DNA from: Fimbriimonas ginsengisoli Gsoil 348
GTDB taxonomy: Bacteria; Armatimonadota; Fimbriimonadia; Fimbriimonadales; Fimbriimonadaceae
Assembly (NCBI RefSeq): GCF_000724625.1
Contig: NZ_CP007139.1
Span: forward strand, 930,001-994,000
Direction of reading: 5' to 3'
Length of the DNA: 64,000 nucleotides
Shown: piece after piece, positions 18,318 through 26,911 of the stretch
Layout of the letters: every line of letters starts with the position of its first letter
How positions within the stretch are numbered: the first letter of the stretch is position 1
The notes under the pieces: model-generated
Seen by the model: the letters and a program-made list of their open reading frames with translations, nothing else
What the model was told of the DNA's origin: nothing
The model's database searches: none
Position numbers and translations under genes: made by a program

Positions 18318-18750
18318 AGCGCACCGGCGGCGGGCTGGAAAACGGCTCGTCTTTACAAACGGGGTGTTCGACATCCTGCATGCCGGGCACGTCCGCTATC
18401 TTGCCGAGGCGCGGGCGCTCGGCGATCTTCTCATCGTCGGCGTCAACAGCGACGCCAGTGTGCGTCGTTTAGCAAAAGGCCCAGGGCGGCCCGTGCACAC
18501 CCTCGAGGACCGCATTGCGGTCCTGGAAGCGCTTCGTAGCGTCGACGGGGCGGTCGAGTTCGAAGAAGACACTCCCGAGGCGATCGTCGCCAATCTCCGA
18601 CCGGAGGTGCACGTGAAAGGGGGCGATTACACGCCCGAGCGACTGCCGGAGGCGAAGATCGTGCTCGCCTATGGCGGCGAGGTGGTCATCCTGCCGCTTC
18701 TCGAGGGTCGCTCGACGACGAGGGCGCTGCAGGAGCTCGGACTGGAGTGA
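18304..18750 (+). CDS. rfaE2: D-glycero-beta-D-manno-heptose 1-phosphate adenylyltransferase
   Basis: This 148-residue nucleotidyltransferase activates heptose 1-phosphate to ADP-heptose, the donor for the GT9 enzymes. [21 protein letters not shown] carries the HxGH signature, and LxxRSTT near the end ([10 protein letters not shown]) is also typical. It corresponds to the C-terminal domain of HldE, here a free-standing protein; the kinase domain is not in the window. GTG 18304 has GGGAGAGG upstream. Its TGA overlaps the next gene's GTG. Confidence 0.93.
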   Translation: MTLSEAHRRRAGKRLVFTNGVFDILHAGHVRYLAEARALGDLLIVGVNSDASVRRLAKGPGRPVHTLEDRIAVLEALRSVDGAVEFEEDTPEAIVANLRPEVHVKGGDYTPERLPEAKIVLAYGGEVVILPLLEGRSTTRALQELGLE

Positions 18751-20282
18751 AGCTTTTCGATACCGACCCGTCGTTGCGGTGGCTCTTCTGCATGACTCAC
18801 CCCGACGATGAAATCTCTATTTGCGCATGGATTCAAAGGCTGGTTCGGAACGGAAATCCGGTCTACATGAGTTGGACGCACAGCAACCCCACCCGAGAAG
18901 CGGAAGCCCGCGCCGTCGCCCATTTGCTCGGCGTGCCACCGTCGCGCCTCTTTTTCTATCAGGCCACGGATGGCTCCGCATGCAACGAGATCCCGACGCT
19001 CCTACCAAAATTTCGAGAAATGATGGAGATCGTGAAGCCCGACCGGGTTTGCTGCGGCGCTTTCGAACAAGGTCACATCGACCATGACACGACGAACTTC
19101 CTGGTTAACCACAGCTTCGCTGGGCCGGTCTTGGAGATTCCGTTCTACCACACCTACACCACCCGCCTCCAGACGATGAACCGGTTTAGCGACCCGCGCG
19201 GAGAAGAGGTGCTGGAGCTGGAAATGGACGAGAGGCGACTGAAGACGATGATCGCCCGGCAATTCCCCAGCCAGAACATCTGGAGCGTGCTACTGTGGTA
19301 CGAGGTTTGGCAGAAAGCTCGCCTCCGTCCGATGGCGCTTACCAAAACCGAGCGAATGCGGCTCCAAACCCATCACAACTTCCTTCGTCCAAACCACCCT
19401 CCCCGGATCGCGAAAAAGATTCGCCGCTCTCCCACATGGCGTCGATGGCGCTCCGCGATGAGGTCGGCGCGGCGTCACATGGCGGAAAGCGGAAAGAATT
19501 CTGCGGAGCCAACGGCAAGTTTCAAGAACTGCATCCTTGGACCACCCCGTCTTCGTAGTGACGTTGCGAGTCAATGCACCATGAATCAATCCCACCCGGT
19601 TCCCATGCGCGGCTTCACCCTGATTGAGCTGCTCGTGGTCATCGCCATCATCGGCATCCTAGCCGCGCTGCTCTTCCCCGTGTTTGCCCGAGCCAAGGCG
19701 GCGGCCGGGGACGCGAAGACGATCAGCAACGCGCGGCAGCTCGGGATGGCCTTTGAGCTCTACCAAGAGAGTTGGGACGATGTGCTTCCCCAGGCGCCGG
19801 ACGGTCTTCCAGGAAGCAACTTAGCCGGAGGCTGGATCAACTATTCTGTCTTTGGAGGGGCCGAAGCAGGATCTTTCATCCCTTCGCGCGGCGAACTGAT
19901 GCCGTATGTGAAAACGAGCGAGATCTATAAGAGCCCGGCCGACAAAGACAGCAATCGGTCCGCCAACTCGTTCGCTATGAACGGATACTTGACGACTTGG
20001 ACCGGGAACGGGATGAACCCTGGAAAGGCGGCGGGAACGATCGAGTTTCCGGCCTCAACGATGCTTCTTGGCGAAGAGGGTTGTGGAGGACCGAAGTTGG
20101 TCGGCTACGGCTACTCCAACGGGACCAACGATGGCTACTTCAATCCATCCACCGACCACTTCGCCAAGTTCCACCCCGCCGGCGCCGCCGTCGTATTCAC
20201 CGACGGCCACGCCAAGATCATCCAAGCCGAAGACCATTTCGACGAAACCATCTGCGGAACCCCAACCCCCTGCTACCGTTAA
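18747..20282 (+). CDS. PIG-L/LmbE-type deacetylase read in frame into a prepilin-like protein
   Basis: The open frame codes for 511 residues with two unrelated parts. Residues 1-225 are PIG-L/LmbE-like: [15 protein letters not shown] (metal-binding HPDDE), then [14 protein letters not shown] with the second metal His. These enzymes remove N-acetyl groups from sugars, fitting the adjacent envelope genes. From residue 279 the frame reads [31 protein letters not shown], a type IV prepilin cleavage signal and pilin helix, ending with an H-X9-DG tail. Residues 226-278 are Arg-rich and look like translated intergenic sequence. A lost stop or frameshift near the PIG-L end is the simplest view; a true fusion would be unusual, since a pilin signal should be N-terminal. 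Confidence 0.75.
   Translation: MKLFDTDPSLRWLFCMTHPDDEISICAWIQRLVRNGNPVYMSWTHSNPTREAEARAVAHLLGVPPSRLFFYQATDGSACNEIPTLLPKFREMMEIVKPDRVCCGAFEQGHIDHDTTNFLVNHSFAGPVLEIPFYHTYTTRLQTMNRFSDPRGEEVLELEMDERRLKTMIARQFPSQNIWSVLLWYEVWQKARLRPMALTKTERMRLQTHHNFLRPNHPPRIAKKIRRSPTWRRWRSAMRSARRHMAESGKNSAEPTASFKNCILGPPRLRSDVASQCTMNQSHPVPMRGFTLIELLVVIAIIGILAALLFPVFARAKAAAGDAKTISNARQLGMAFELYQESWDDVLPQAPDGLPGSNLAGGWINYSVFGGAEAGSFIPSRGELMPYVKTSEIYKSPADKDSNRSANSFAMNGYLTTWTGNGMNPGKAAGTIEFPASTMLLGEEGCGGPKLVGYGYSNGTNDGYFNPSTDHFAKFHPAGAAVVFTDGHAKIIQAEDHFDETICGTPTPCYR
19581..20282 (+). other. Prepilin-like module, probable separate gene start
   Basis: Starting at ATG 19581 (or 19605) gives a 233-residue prepilin-type protein. 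The leader ends in G before FTLIELLVV, the peptidase cleavage point, and the body ends [20 protein letters not shown]. These pseudopilin-like proteins are abundant in Planctomycetota and Armatimonadota. No Shine-Dalgarno is evident at either ATG. Confidence 0.6.
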
Positions 20283-20294
20283 GAAATTCCGGAG

Positions 20295-20377
20295 CCCCCT
20301 CCTCGTCGATGTTTGTGCGATGAGGAGGGGGTTGGGGGTGGAGAAATCCGGAAGGACCGCCGCTCTCCAGAGCGGCC
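20295..20377. repeat. Compound hairpin repeat downstream of the prepilin gene
   Basis: Arms 20295-20308 and 20318-20331 (CCCCCTCCTCGTCG / CGATGAGGAGGGGG) pair at 13 of 14 positions. They are followed by GTTGGGGGTGG and at 20348-20377 by a GGACCGCCGCTCTCC hairpin. The same arrangement, G-rich tract then this hairpin, occurs at 30136-30192. Confidence 0.75.
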
Positions 20378-20408
20378 ATCCCGCGGATTCATCGGCGAGG
20401 CACCGACG

Positions 20409-22085
20409 CTACACGATCGCCTTGCGGCTCAGCTCCTCGCCACGGTTGATGCCTATCGGTTTGACCGACGCCACGTTCTCCGGAGCGTAATCAAGAAGCT
20501 GCAACCAGTCTTCCTGGGTGTCGCCCCGCGGGAAGATCTCGTTCTCCTTGTACTCCTGATTGGCCGCCTGCACCAGATCTTCCAAAGAAACCCCTGCTTC
20601 TCGCTTCGGATCGGCGATCGCCCGCTTGATGGCGGAATCTTTGGCCCGGTCGACGATGCTTTTCAGTAGCGCCCCCGACACAAGGTCTTTAAAGTAAAGC
20701 GTTTCGGAAGAACCGTTTCGCAGGAACACCTTCAGGAATTCCGTCTCTCGGTTTCGACGCCAGATGTGGTCGATGACTCCCTCGATGAGGTCCTTTCGGG
20801 CACAGTCGACCTCGCCGTTCCACTTTCGGAGGACGTCGGGGTCGATCGGAATTCGGTCATGGAGATAGATCCCAAGAATCTGGAGCGATGAGTCGCGATC
20901 GGGTCGCCGAACCTTTACCTTCCGATCGATCCGCTCGGGCCGGAGCACGGCGGGGTCGATATAGTCGGGCCGGTTCGAGGTCAGCATCAGAACGACGTTT
21001 TCCAGCGATTGAAGACCGTCGAGCTCGGCGCAGAACTGGGGAACGACGGTATTCGAGATGTTTAGATACCGTCCGCTCGAACGGGTGCGCAGCACCGACT
21101 CGGCCTCGTCCATGAAGATGAAGACGAGCCGCCCTTCCTTCGCCTTCTCACGCGCGGTCTTAAATATCTCGCGCACCATGCGCTCGGTCTCTCCGAGCCA
21201 CATGTTCAGGATCTTGGGGCCGGAGATCGCCATGAAGTATTCCTTCACTTCCTTTCCGGTCTGTCGACTGTATTCGCGAGTGAGGTTATAGGCGGTCGCC
21301 TTGCCGATCAGCGTCTTGCCGCAACCCGGAGGGCCATAAAGCAGGATTCCCTTGATCGGCTTTTGCTCAAACTTGGCGAAGATCTCTGGATGGAGCAGCG
21401 GTTGCTCGATGGTGTCCCGGATAAGCCGGATCGCTTCCTGCTGACCGCCGACCTTCTCCCAGGGGAGCTCGGGGATCTGCTCGAGGAAGTAGTCCCGGCT
21501 CTCTTGCTTTTCGTAGTGCTCCAGCGCGATGCGACCGCTCGGGTCGACTCGGACCTCGTCGCCGGCGTTGATCTTCGTTTCTTTCAGCGCCTCGCCGCGG
21601 ACGATCAGCCTTCCATCGGAGCCCGGAGTTTCGGAGCCGACGCGAAGGCGGCCGTCGGGGAGCGCCTCACCGACCTTGATCATCCCGCCGTTACCGCTGG
21701 GCGGGAGGAAGCCGACGACGGCGTAGGCGTCGTTCACCTTCACTCGAGCGCCGGTCGTAAGCCGATCGGAGTCGACCTTTGGATCGACTTGCGCGACAAA
21801 TTCTTGGTCGCCGAGTGCGATCAGCGCGAGCGCCTCCGTTTGCTCGCCCTCTTGCTCCAGCCATTGCAGGAACACGCCGATCCGGTTAGCCGGGGCTGTG
21901 AGCTTGTTATAGGCTTCTTCGTACTCGGCCAGCAGCTTTTCGTTTTCTTCGCGATTTTTCGATTCGCTCTCCAGGGAGGTCCGCAACGCCGCGACGTAAT
22001 TCTGGAGGCGGGGGTTGTCCTTCGGAGCCTGTTCAGCGATCTTGTCGACGAGCTCGAGGGACTGCGACCTCTCTTCCATTGCCAT
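20409..22085 (-). CDS. arc: ARC/Mpa-type proteasome-associated AAA ATPase
   Basis: ARC/Mpa unfolds substrates, in actinobacteria those tagged with Pup, and feeds them to the 20S proteasome. The 558 residues show an N-terminal coiled coil (about 10-75), an OB-type region (GARVKVNDAYAVVGFLP), and one AAA module: GPPGCGKT near residue 251, IFMDEAESVL near 320, NRPDYIDPAVLRPERIDRKV as sensor/Arg finger. The C-terminus ends RKAIV and lacks the GQYL-type tail that docks actinobacterial Mpa on the core. No proteasome core, Pup/UBact or ligase gene lies in the window. ATG 22085 has TAGATT 5 nt upstream. Confidence 0.9.
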   Translation of the reverse strand: MAMEERSQSLELVDKIAEQAPKDNPRLQNYVAALRTSLESESKNREENEKLLAEYEEAYNKLTAPANRIGVFLQWLEQEGEQTEALALIALGDQEFVAQVDPKVDSDRLTTGARVKVNDAYAVVGFLPPSGNGGMIKVGEALPDGRLRVGSETPGSDGRLIVRGEALKETKINAGDEVRVDPSGRIALEHYEKQESRDYFLEQIPELPWEKVGGQQEAIRLIRDTIEQPLLHPEIFAKFEQKPIKGILLYGPPGCGKTLIGKATAYNLTREYSRQTGKEVKEYFMAISGPKILNMWLGETERMVREIFKTAREKAKEGRLVFIFMDEAESVLRTRSSGRYLNISNTVVPQFCAELDGLQSLENVVLMLTSNRPDYIDPAVLRPERIDRKVKVRRPDRDSSLQILGIYLHDRIPIDPDVLRKWNGEVDCARKDLIEGVIDHIWRRNRETEFLKVFLRNGSSETLYFKDLVSGALLKSIVDRAKDSAIKRAIADPKREAGVSLEDLVQAANQEYKENEIFPRGDTQEDWLQLLDYAPENVASVKPIGINRGEELSRKAIV

Positions 22086-22090
22086 ACATT

Positions 22091-22096
22091 AATCTA
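22091..22096 (-). promoter_or_regulatory. TANNNT -10 element (TAGATT) 5 nt before arc ATG
   Basis: TAGATT on the minus strand, five bases, then ATG 22085, with no Shine-Dalgarno. Confidence 0.4.
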
Positions 22097-22149
22097 CGCC
22101 AACCGCAGCCCATCGTTGAATGGAAGTGGGCCGGAATTCTCGATGAAGA

Positions 22150-22581
22150 TCATAGGCCGCGAAAAGGATTTTCAATCCGAAGCCCTTCGACGACTTGCCC
22201 GCTCGGAAGATCTTCGGTCAGTAAGACCGTGCATCCTGCGCGCACGGCCGAAGAGACGACTAGGGCGTCATAGAAGCTGAATTCATACCGAGACCGAAGC
22301 CTCAGCGCTTCCTCGAAGAGCTCCGCATCCAGAAAAACCCGGCAAAGAGGCATGAGATAGAGTCGCATGAACTCCGCCGCCCGTTCCTCGCTCATCGGCT
22401 TGGAAAACTTCCGGGTCGCGACATTGAGAAACTCCTGCACCACCTGATAACTCGTCGACCCGGTCCCCAAGTCGAGGCACGTCTGCACGAGGTCCACGGC
22501 GCGATCCTGTTTCGCCGGCGCCCTATCGTCGTGGATGTAGACGAAGACGTTGGTGTCGAGAAACGGATCAGCGCCGCTCAT
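22150..22581 (-). CDS. PIN-domain ribonuclease toxin (VapC-like)
   Basis: The 143-residue protein has the acidic PIN-domain residues: FLDTNVFVYIHDD, the conserved Glu in YQVVQEFLNV, and FYDALVVSSAVRAGCTVLLTEDL. VapC toxins cleave specific RNAs. ATG 22581 (MSGADPFLDTN) is chosen because it lies inside the antitoxin end and gives a normal PIN N-terminus. It overlaps the antitoxin gene by 14 bases, as toxin-antitoxin pairs often do. Confidence 0.88.
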   Translation of the reverse strand: MSGADPFLDTNVFVYIHDDRAPAKQDRAVDLVQTCLDLGTGSTSYQVVQEFLNVATRKFSKPMSEERAAEFMRLYLMPLCRVFLDAELFEEALRLRSRYEFSFYDALVVSSAVRAGCTVLLTEDLPSGQVVEGLRIENPFRGL

Positions 22582-22810
22582 TCGCCTCTTCGCGGGAGAA
22601 GTGCCGCCCCGACTGGATCGGTTCACCCGCCGCAAGGAACTCTCGAATCGTCGGCTTAGCGGGTGTGCGTGATCCGTACAGTTCCAGCCACTCGCGAAAC
22701 GCGTCGTTAAGCGTCGTATTCCGCTCCCGCGCGACCAGCCGAGCCTGATCGATTAGTTCCGCCTCCGCGCTCAGAGTCACGTTCCTAAGGCTTGATGTTT
22801 TCGTGCGCAC
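22568..22810 (-). CDS. Ribbon-helix-helix antitoxin (VapB-like)
   Basis: The 80-residue product has a short RHH motif, LRNVTLSAEAELIDQARLVARERNTTLNDAFREWLELY, followed by a tail ending in a GRHFSREEANERR stretch that probably wraps the toxin. The GTG start at 22810 has TACACT 7 nt upstream. That -10 overlaps the palindrome GTGTACAC, which suggests autorepression. Confidence 0.8.
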   Translation of the reverse strand: MRTKTSSLRNVTLSAEAELIDQARLVARERNTTLNDAFREWLELYGSRTPAKPTIREFLAAGEPIQSGRHFSREEANERR

Positions 22811-22817
22811 TACTCAT

Positions 22818-22826
22818 AGTGTACAC
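22818..22826 (-). promoter_or_regulatory. TACACT -10 element overlapping palindrome GTGTACAC
   Basis: TACACT (22818-22823, minus strand) lies 7 nt before the antitoxin GTG. The self-complementary octamer GTGTACAC at 22819-22826 covers most of it and is a candidate operator half-site for the RHH antitoxin. Confidence 0.45.
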
Positions 22827-22847
22827 GAATGTTTCCAATTCTTATAC

Positions 22848-22907
22848 CTCCCTCACCCCCTCTCCCTCTTTCGGATTGTGCCGAAGGAGGGAGAGGGGGT
22901 GAGGGAG
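22848..22907. repeat. Hairpin repeat, CCCCCTCTCCCTC family, copy 2
   Basis: Arms 22848-22874 and 22881-22907 pair at 26 of 27 positions with a 6-base loop. The inner arm is the same as the hairpin at 502-548. A GGACCGCCGGTCTCC segment follows at about 22919. Confidence 0.85.
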
Positions 22908-23061
22908 TCCGGTCCGGAAGGACCGCCGGTCTCCAGGCTGTCCCCGGCAGGCGACGAACTTTTACCGCTCAACGCCGATTGCTTCGATAAGGTGGTTAGG
23001 CAAAAGATGTAAAAGGGAGGACTCCTTCCTAGAGTTACAATGCATAGAGTTCGGTCCAGCC

Positions 23062-24435
23062 ATGTTCTTCCAGCCTTACTACCTCGCTTGCCTCGCCCAC
23101 GCCTCCTACATGATCGGTGATGGCGGTGAGGCCGTGGTCGTCGATCCGCAACGCGACGTCGACGACTACATTTCGGATGCGGCGGCGGCCGGGCTTCGGA
23201 TCGCTCACATCATCGAAACCCACCTGCACGCCGACTTCGTCTCCGGACACGTCGAGCTCGCCGAACGAACCGGTGCCACGATCCACGTCTGCCATCTGGC
23301 AAACGCGGAATATCGTCACAACCCGGTACGCGATGGCGACGAGATCCACGTCGGCGGACTGACCTTGCAAATATTGGAAACCCCCGGCCACACCCCGGAG
23401 AGCATCTCGATCGTCGCCTACGACGAGGGAGCGCCGGCAAAGCTGTTCTCGGGAGATACCCTCTTCATCGGCGAAGTCGGCCGCCCGGACCTCGCGGGCT
23501 GGCGGGGCCACTCGCGCGATGAGATGGCCTTGGACATGTTCAGATCTCTTCGCGATAAGATCCTGACCCTGCCCGACTCGGTCGAGGTCTGGCCCGCCCA
23601 CGGAGCCGGCTCCGCCTGCGGCAAGTCGATCTCCGACGAGCGGACCAGCACCCTAGGACGCCAAAAGCGGGAAAATTGGGGCCTGCGCATGGTCGCCGAG
23701 GGAGATCAAGCGGGATTTCTTCGCGAGCTCACATCCGGCCTCCCAAGCATTCCCGCCTACTTTCCTCACGACGTCGTCACCAATCGGCGCGGCGCCGCCT
23801 CCATCGACCAGGTCACGAACGTGGCCCGCGCCCTCTCGGCCGATGAAGTCGAGGCCGAGGTGACCGCCGGCGCCGTCCTGCTCGACACCCGTTCCTCCGA
23901 CAACTTCGCCCGAGGTCACATCGCGGGATCGATTAACGTTCCCATCGAAGGAAAATTCGCCCCCTGGGTCGGCGTTGCCGTAGCCAGCGATGCTCGCCTC
24001 GTGCTGGCGACCGACGAAGGAAAGCAGGACGAGGCGGTCATGCGCCTCACGCGGATCGGCTACGACAAGATCGCGGGTTGGCTTAACGGAAGCATCCGGC
24101 TTTGGCGAGCTTCCGGACGGCCTCTATTCTCCTTTGCCCAGGTCTCCGGCGCGCGCCTCGCCGACCGGTACCAAGCCGGCGTCAGCCGTCCGATTCTCGA
24201 TGTACGCACGTCGGGAGAGTGGTTGGAAGGCCATATCGAGGGCTCGATCCATATTCCCCTGTTGGAGCTCTCCGCGCGGATTGAAGAGGTACCGTTCGGC
24301 CCCCTTACCGTAGTGTGTGGTTCCGGTTACCGATCGTCGATCGCCTGTTCCCTTCTCGCGCGAAATGGATGGACGGACCTGGAAAACGTCGACGGCGGCT
24401 GGACCGAGCTTGGCCCTGCTCTCGCCAGACTCTGA
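23062..24435 (+). CDS. MBL-fold hydrolase with two rhodanese domains (persulfide dioxygenase-like)
   Basis: The 457 residues comprise an ETHE1-like metallo-beta-lactamase domain (1-235) with THLHADFVSGH, ETPGHTPES, FSGDTLF and VWPAHG metal ligands, then two rhodanese domains (about 265-345 and 370-455). The first rhodanese reads LVLATDEGKQDEA where the catalytic Cys should be, so it is inactive. The second has VVCGSGYRSS with the Cys. Such proteins oxidise glutathione- or protein-bound persulfide. TACAAT at 23035-23040 lies about 20 bases before the ATG and may be its -10 box. Confidence 0.9.
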   Translation: MFFQPYYLACLAHASYMIGDGGEAVVVDPQRDVDDYISDAAAAGLRIAHIIETHLHADFVSGHVELAERTGATIHVCHLANAEYRHNPVRDGDEIHVGGLTLQILETPGHTPESISIVAYDEGAPAKLFSGDTLFIGEVGRPDLAGWRGHSRDEMALDMFRSLRDKILTLPDSVEVWPAHGAGSACGKSISDERTSTLGRQKRENWGLRMVAEGDQAGFLRELTSGLPSIPAYFPHDVVTNRRGAASIDQVTNVARALSADEVEAEVTAGAVLLDTRSSDNFARGHIAGSINVPIEGKFAPWVGVAVASDARLVLATDEGKQDEAVMRLTRIGYDKIAGWLNGSIRLWRASGRPLFSFAQVSGARLADRYQAGVSRPILDVRTSGEWLEGHIEGSIHIPLLELSARIEEVPFGPLTVVCGSGYRSSIACSLLARNGWTDLENVDGGWTELGPALARL

Positions 24436-24440
24436 CCCCT

Positions 24441-25448
24441 CTATTCCCTGGCGAGCGACCCCACGACGATCTCGACGAACTGGCGGACCTGGGCGGCCGT
24501 AACCTCGCACGATTCCACCTGTTTCCCGAACCGCGCCGCCCGCTGGTACGCCTCGCCCGGATTGATGGACGCCGCCCGCGCCACCTCCGCCTCTCCCAGT
24601 CCGGCGACGTGGAGCATCGCGTAAAGCGCTAAATCTTGAGGGGTCGACCGGGTGAACTGCGCCCGAGACGCCTCCGCGATTTTCAGCATCTTCAGCTTGA
24701 GGTCCCAGGCGCTATTGTCCGCGAAGAACGGGTCCAAAACCCCCAGCGCCCTAAGCGTTTCATTCGCGTCCACCCAAGACACGCCCGAGGCGCGAAGACG
24801 CTTCAATGCTCCTGCCAGCGTACGCCCGTTCCCGTGCATCCGATCGGCCAAAATCTTAACAAGCCGCGGCGATAGCGCCAGCCCTTCCGCCACGCTCATT
24901 TGGTTGAGTAGGCAAACTCTTTCCGCCGGCTGCGGCTCGTGAATCGTCGCGATCGTCCAGTCGCGAGGGCAAGGTAAGAACGTTTTCAATTGCCGGGTCG
25001 GCTTGGGCGACGTAAAGACGAGAATCGCCGGACGACTGGACCGGACGCGTCGCTCGAGCGCCATCCGCAACGCCATCCGCTGGCGCGGTTTTCCCATCAC
25101 TTCTTGGACGTCGTCCAGCAAAAGTGCCCGGCCAGATTCAATTCGCGATGGACTTGCCAAGAATTCCTGAACCCCGATCGGCTCCACTTCCTTCTGCCCA
25201 TCCAACGAAAGCCGATACGCGACGGCGCGAAGAAGGTGCGATTTCCCCCACCCGCTCGGGCCTACGACGGCCACCAACGGGCTGTAACCCGCGCAAAACA
25301 GAAGCGCGGCTTCGATCGCCTCGACGTTGGAAGGGAGCGCCGCAAGCGAGGAGAAAGAAAGCTCTCTCTGCTCAAATAACACGTCTGAGAGCCTTGGCGA
25401 TGACGTTGCGGTTCCTTGATCGGTCGGCACGAATGTTATCTCTCCCAC
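24441..25448 (-). CDS. DnaA-like AAA+ ATPase, diverged
   Basis: The 335-residue protein has the DnaA/Hda-type ATPase core: VVGPSGWGKSHLLRAVAYRL (Walker A, about 60-80), ALLLDDVQEV (Walker B), and HGNGRTLAGALKRLRASG, which aligns with the sensor-2 helix of DnaA (NVRELEGAL). The C-terminal ~80 residues are helical but lack the DnaA domain IV signature, so I would not call it the initiator itself. It may be a paralog regulating replication or another loader. The GTG at 25448 is given; GTG 25430 has GGGAGAG 9 nt upstream and is at least as good. Confidence 0.75.
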   Translation of the reverse strand: MGEITFVPTDQGTATSSPRLSDVLFEQRELSFSSLAALPSNVEAIEAALLFCAGYSPLVAVVGPSGWGKSHLLRAVAYRLSLDGQKEVEPIGVQEFLASPSRIESGRALLLDDVQEVMGKPRQRMALRMALERRVRSSRPAILVFTSPKPTRQLKTFLPCPRDWTIATIHEPQPAERVCLLNQMSVAEGLALSPRLVKILADRMHGNGRTLAGALKRLRASGVSWVDANETLRALGVLDPFFADNSAWDLKLKMLKIAEASRAQFTRSTPQDLALYAMLHVAGLGEAEVARAASINPGEAYQRAARFGKQVESCEVTAAQVRQFVEIVVGSLARE

Positions 25449-25618
25449 ACTCTCTTAATGGTGACTTGCGCCTCCCAGATTGTGGACGGGTCCCGCCCGT
25501 TCGTCAAGGGAACTCCGCCACCGAAACCTAACCGTTACAGCTCCCAAATGCGCTCGTTTCCGGCTGTTTTCGCGCGTAATCTCTAATTTGGCCTTTGACC
25601 CAAGTTCCGAATAAACGG

Positions 25619-26911
25619 TCATTTATGCGAGATCTTCTGCCAGTAAGAAACGAAATTAAAGCCAGGACTCTGATCTGGCGTGTGACATGTGGTACAGACC
25701 GCCTGCCCCAGGTGCGCGAGCCGATTCCCCTTGGGATCGGCCACGTGCGCCGCCGCCGGTCCATGGCATGATTCGCAGCCGACGAAGGCAAGATTCGGCG
25801 TCTCGACTCGGGACCGAAACCCCCTCTCGCTGGTCAGCCCCGTGACGTGGCAAGAGACACAGTCCGGGTCCCGGCCGTGCCCCTGCTTTTCGAGCGTCGC
25901 CAAAGCATGGGAATGCCCCGATTTCTCCCAGACATGCGACGCAGTCACGTGGCACGCCGCGCAACTGGCGCTCCCGGCGAAAGCCGGCGACGGAACGCGT
26001 GGAATCTGCTCCAGCAAGTTGGCCCGGTCCACGCGGCGTAAGTAGGCCGAGTAATACCGCTGGATCGTCGCATCGTCCAGGAACTGCGGCCCGAGCCGCT
26101 TGACCGAGTAGCCGTCGAAAGACCGCCCGTCAAACCGGACGCTCACCACCGACTTTCCGCGCTCGCCGGGAGTAAGCAGCCACACTTTGCCGACATGCTC
26201 CGGCCGGTCGGGTGGCCAGCCATTCAAGTGATAGACGATCGCCCGGAGCGCCGGGTAGCGCTTAGCCATCGCCACCGCCTCCGCGCGGCTGCCGTCGAGC
26301 ATGAGCACGGCGGCCCCTCGCTTTTCCTTGGCCGTTCTCAAAAGCGATTCGACGGCAACCGAATCCGGAACTGAGGGAGCCGCCAGCGACTCGCCGATCC
26401 CATCGGAAATCCCGGCGATCACGAACGGTCCCCGCTCCACGGTGGACCGAACTCCCTCTACCGCTCCGTTTGGTAGGCTGGAACTCACGACCCGCCCCTC
26501 GGCCAAGCGCGCCACCGACATCAACGACCCTTTACCGAGCCGGGCATCCTTAGCGGTGACGTTGATAGCGGCGGCATCCAGATTGGTGAGCGACTGGGCC
26601 ATTGTCTCGGCCTTCATCTCTCCCTGCCGGCCCGGTTCGCCTCCGAGTTCTCCGGTATCAATGAGCACCACACGCGAATGCCGGGCGATGTCCCTCACGG
26701 CGGTTCCCCGGCGCCGAATTCCGCCCGTCATCGGCGAGGTGCAGCCGCAAGGGGAGAGGTACCCGTCGGTATCTCCCGACACGACCAGGGTCCAGCCCGG
26801 ATTCTTGGCTTGACTCTTCGGCTTGGCCGGGCTTTGGAACGCCAGCCCGGCGGCGGCGAGCCCGAGCGCGGTAAGCGCCGCGGGCCAGAGCCTTACGGGC
26901 AAGATCGTCAT
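25619..26911 (-). CDS. Secreted tetraheme cytochrome c with a metallophosphatase-like N-terminal domain
   Basis: The 430-residue protein has an N-terminal hydrophobic export segment, a domain opening SGDTDGYLSPCGCTSPMTGGIRRRG (a Cys-containing variant seen in 5'-nucleotidase/SoxB-like folds), and four CxxCH heme sites near residues 316, 352, 380 and 407 (CAACH, CVSCH, CESCH, CTTCH). The heme part resembles cytochrome c-554-like proteins. It is likely periplasmic and involved in electron transfer. The ATG overlaps the stop of the upstream DUF1573-like gene (ATGA), so the two are co-translated. Confidence 0.85.
   Translation of the reverse strand: MTILPVRLWPAALTALGLAAAGLAFQSPAKPKSQAKNPGWTLVVSGDTDGYLSPCGCTSPMTGGIRRRGTAVRDIARHSRVVLIDTGELGGEPGRQGEMKAETMAQSLTNLDAAAINVTAKDARLGKGSLMSVARLAEGRVVSSSLPNGAVEGVRSTVERGPFVIAGISDGIGESLAAPSVPDSVAVESLLRTAKEKRGAAVLMLDGSRAEAVAMAKRYPALRAIVYHLNGWPPDRPEHVGKVWLLTPGERGKSVVSVRFDGRSFDGYSVKRLGPQFLDDATIQRYYSAYLRRVDRANLLEQIPRVPSPAFAGSASCAACHVTASHVWEKSGHSHALATLEKQGHGRDPDCVSCHVTGLTSERGFRSRVETPNLAFVGCESCHGPAAAHVADPKGNRLAHLGQAVCTTCHTPDQSPGFNFVSYWQKISHK

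Noticed and set aside
20283-22147. Search for a Pup or UBact gene next to the proteasomal ATPase
   Set aside because: No short frame ending in Gly-Glu/Gln with the expected polar composition was found on either side.
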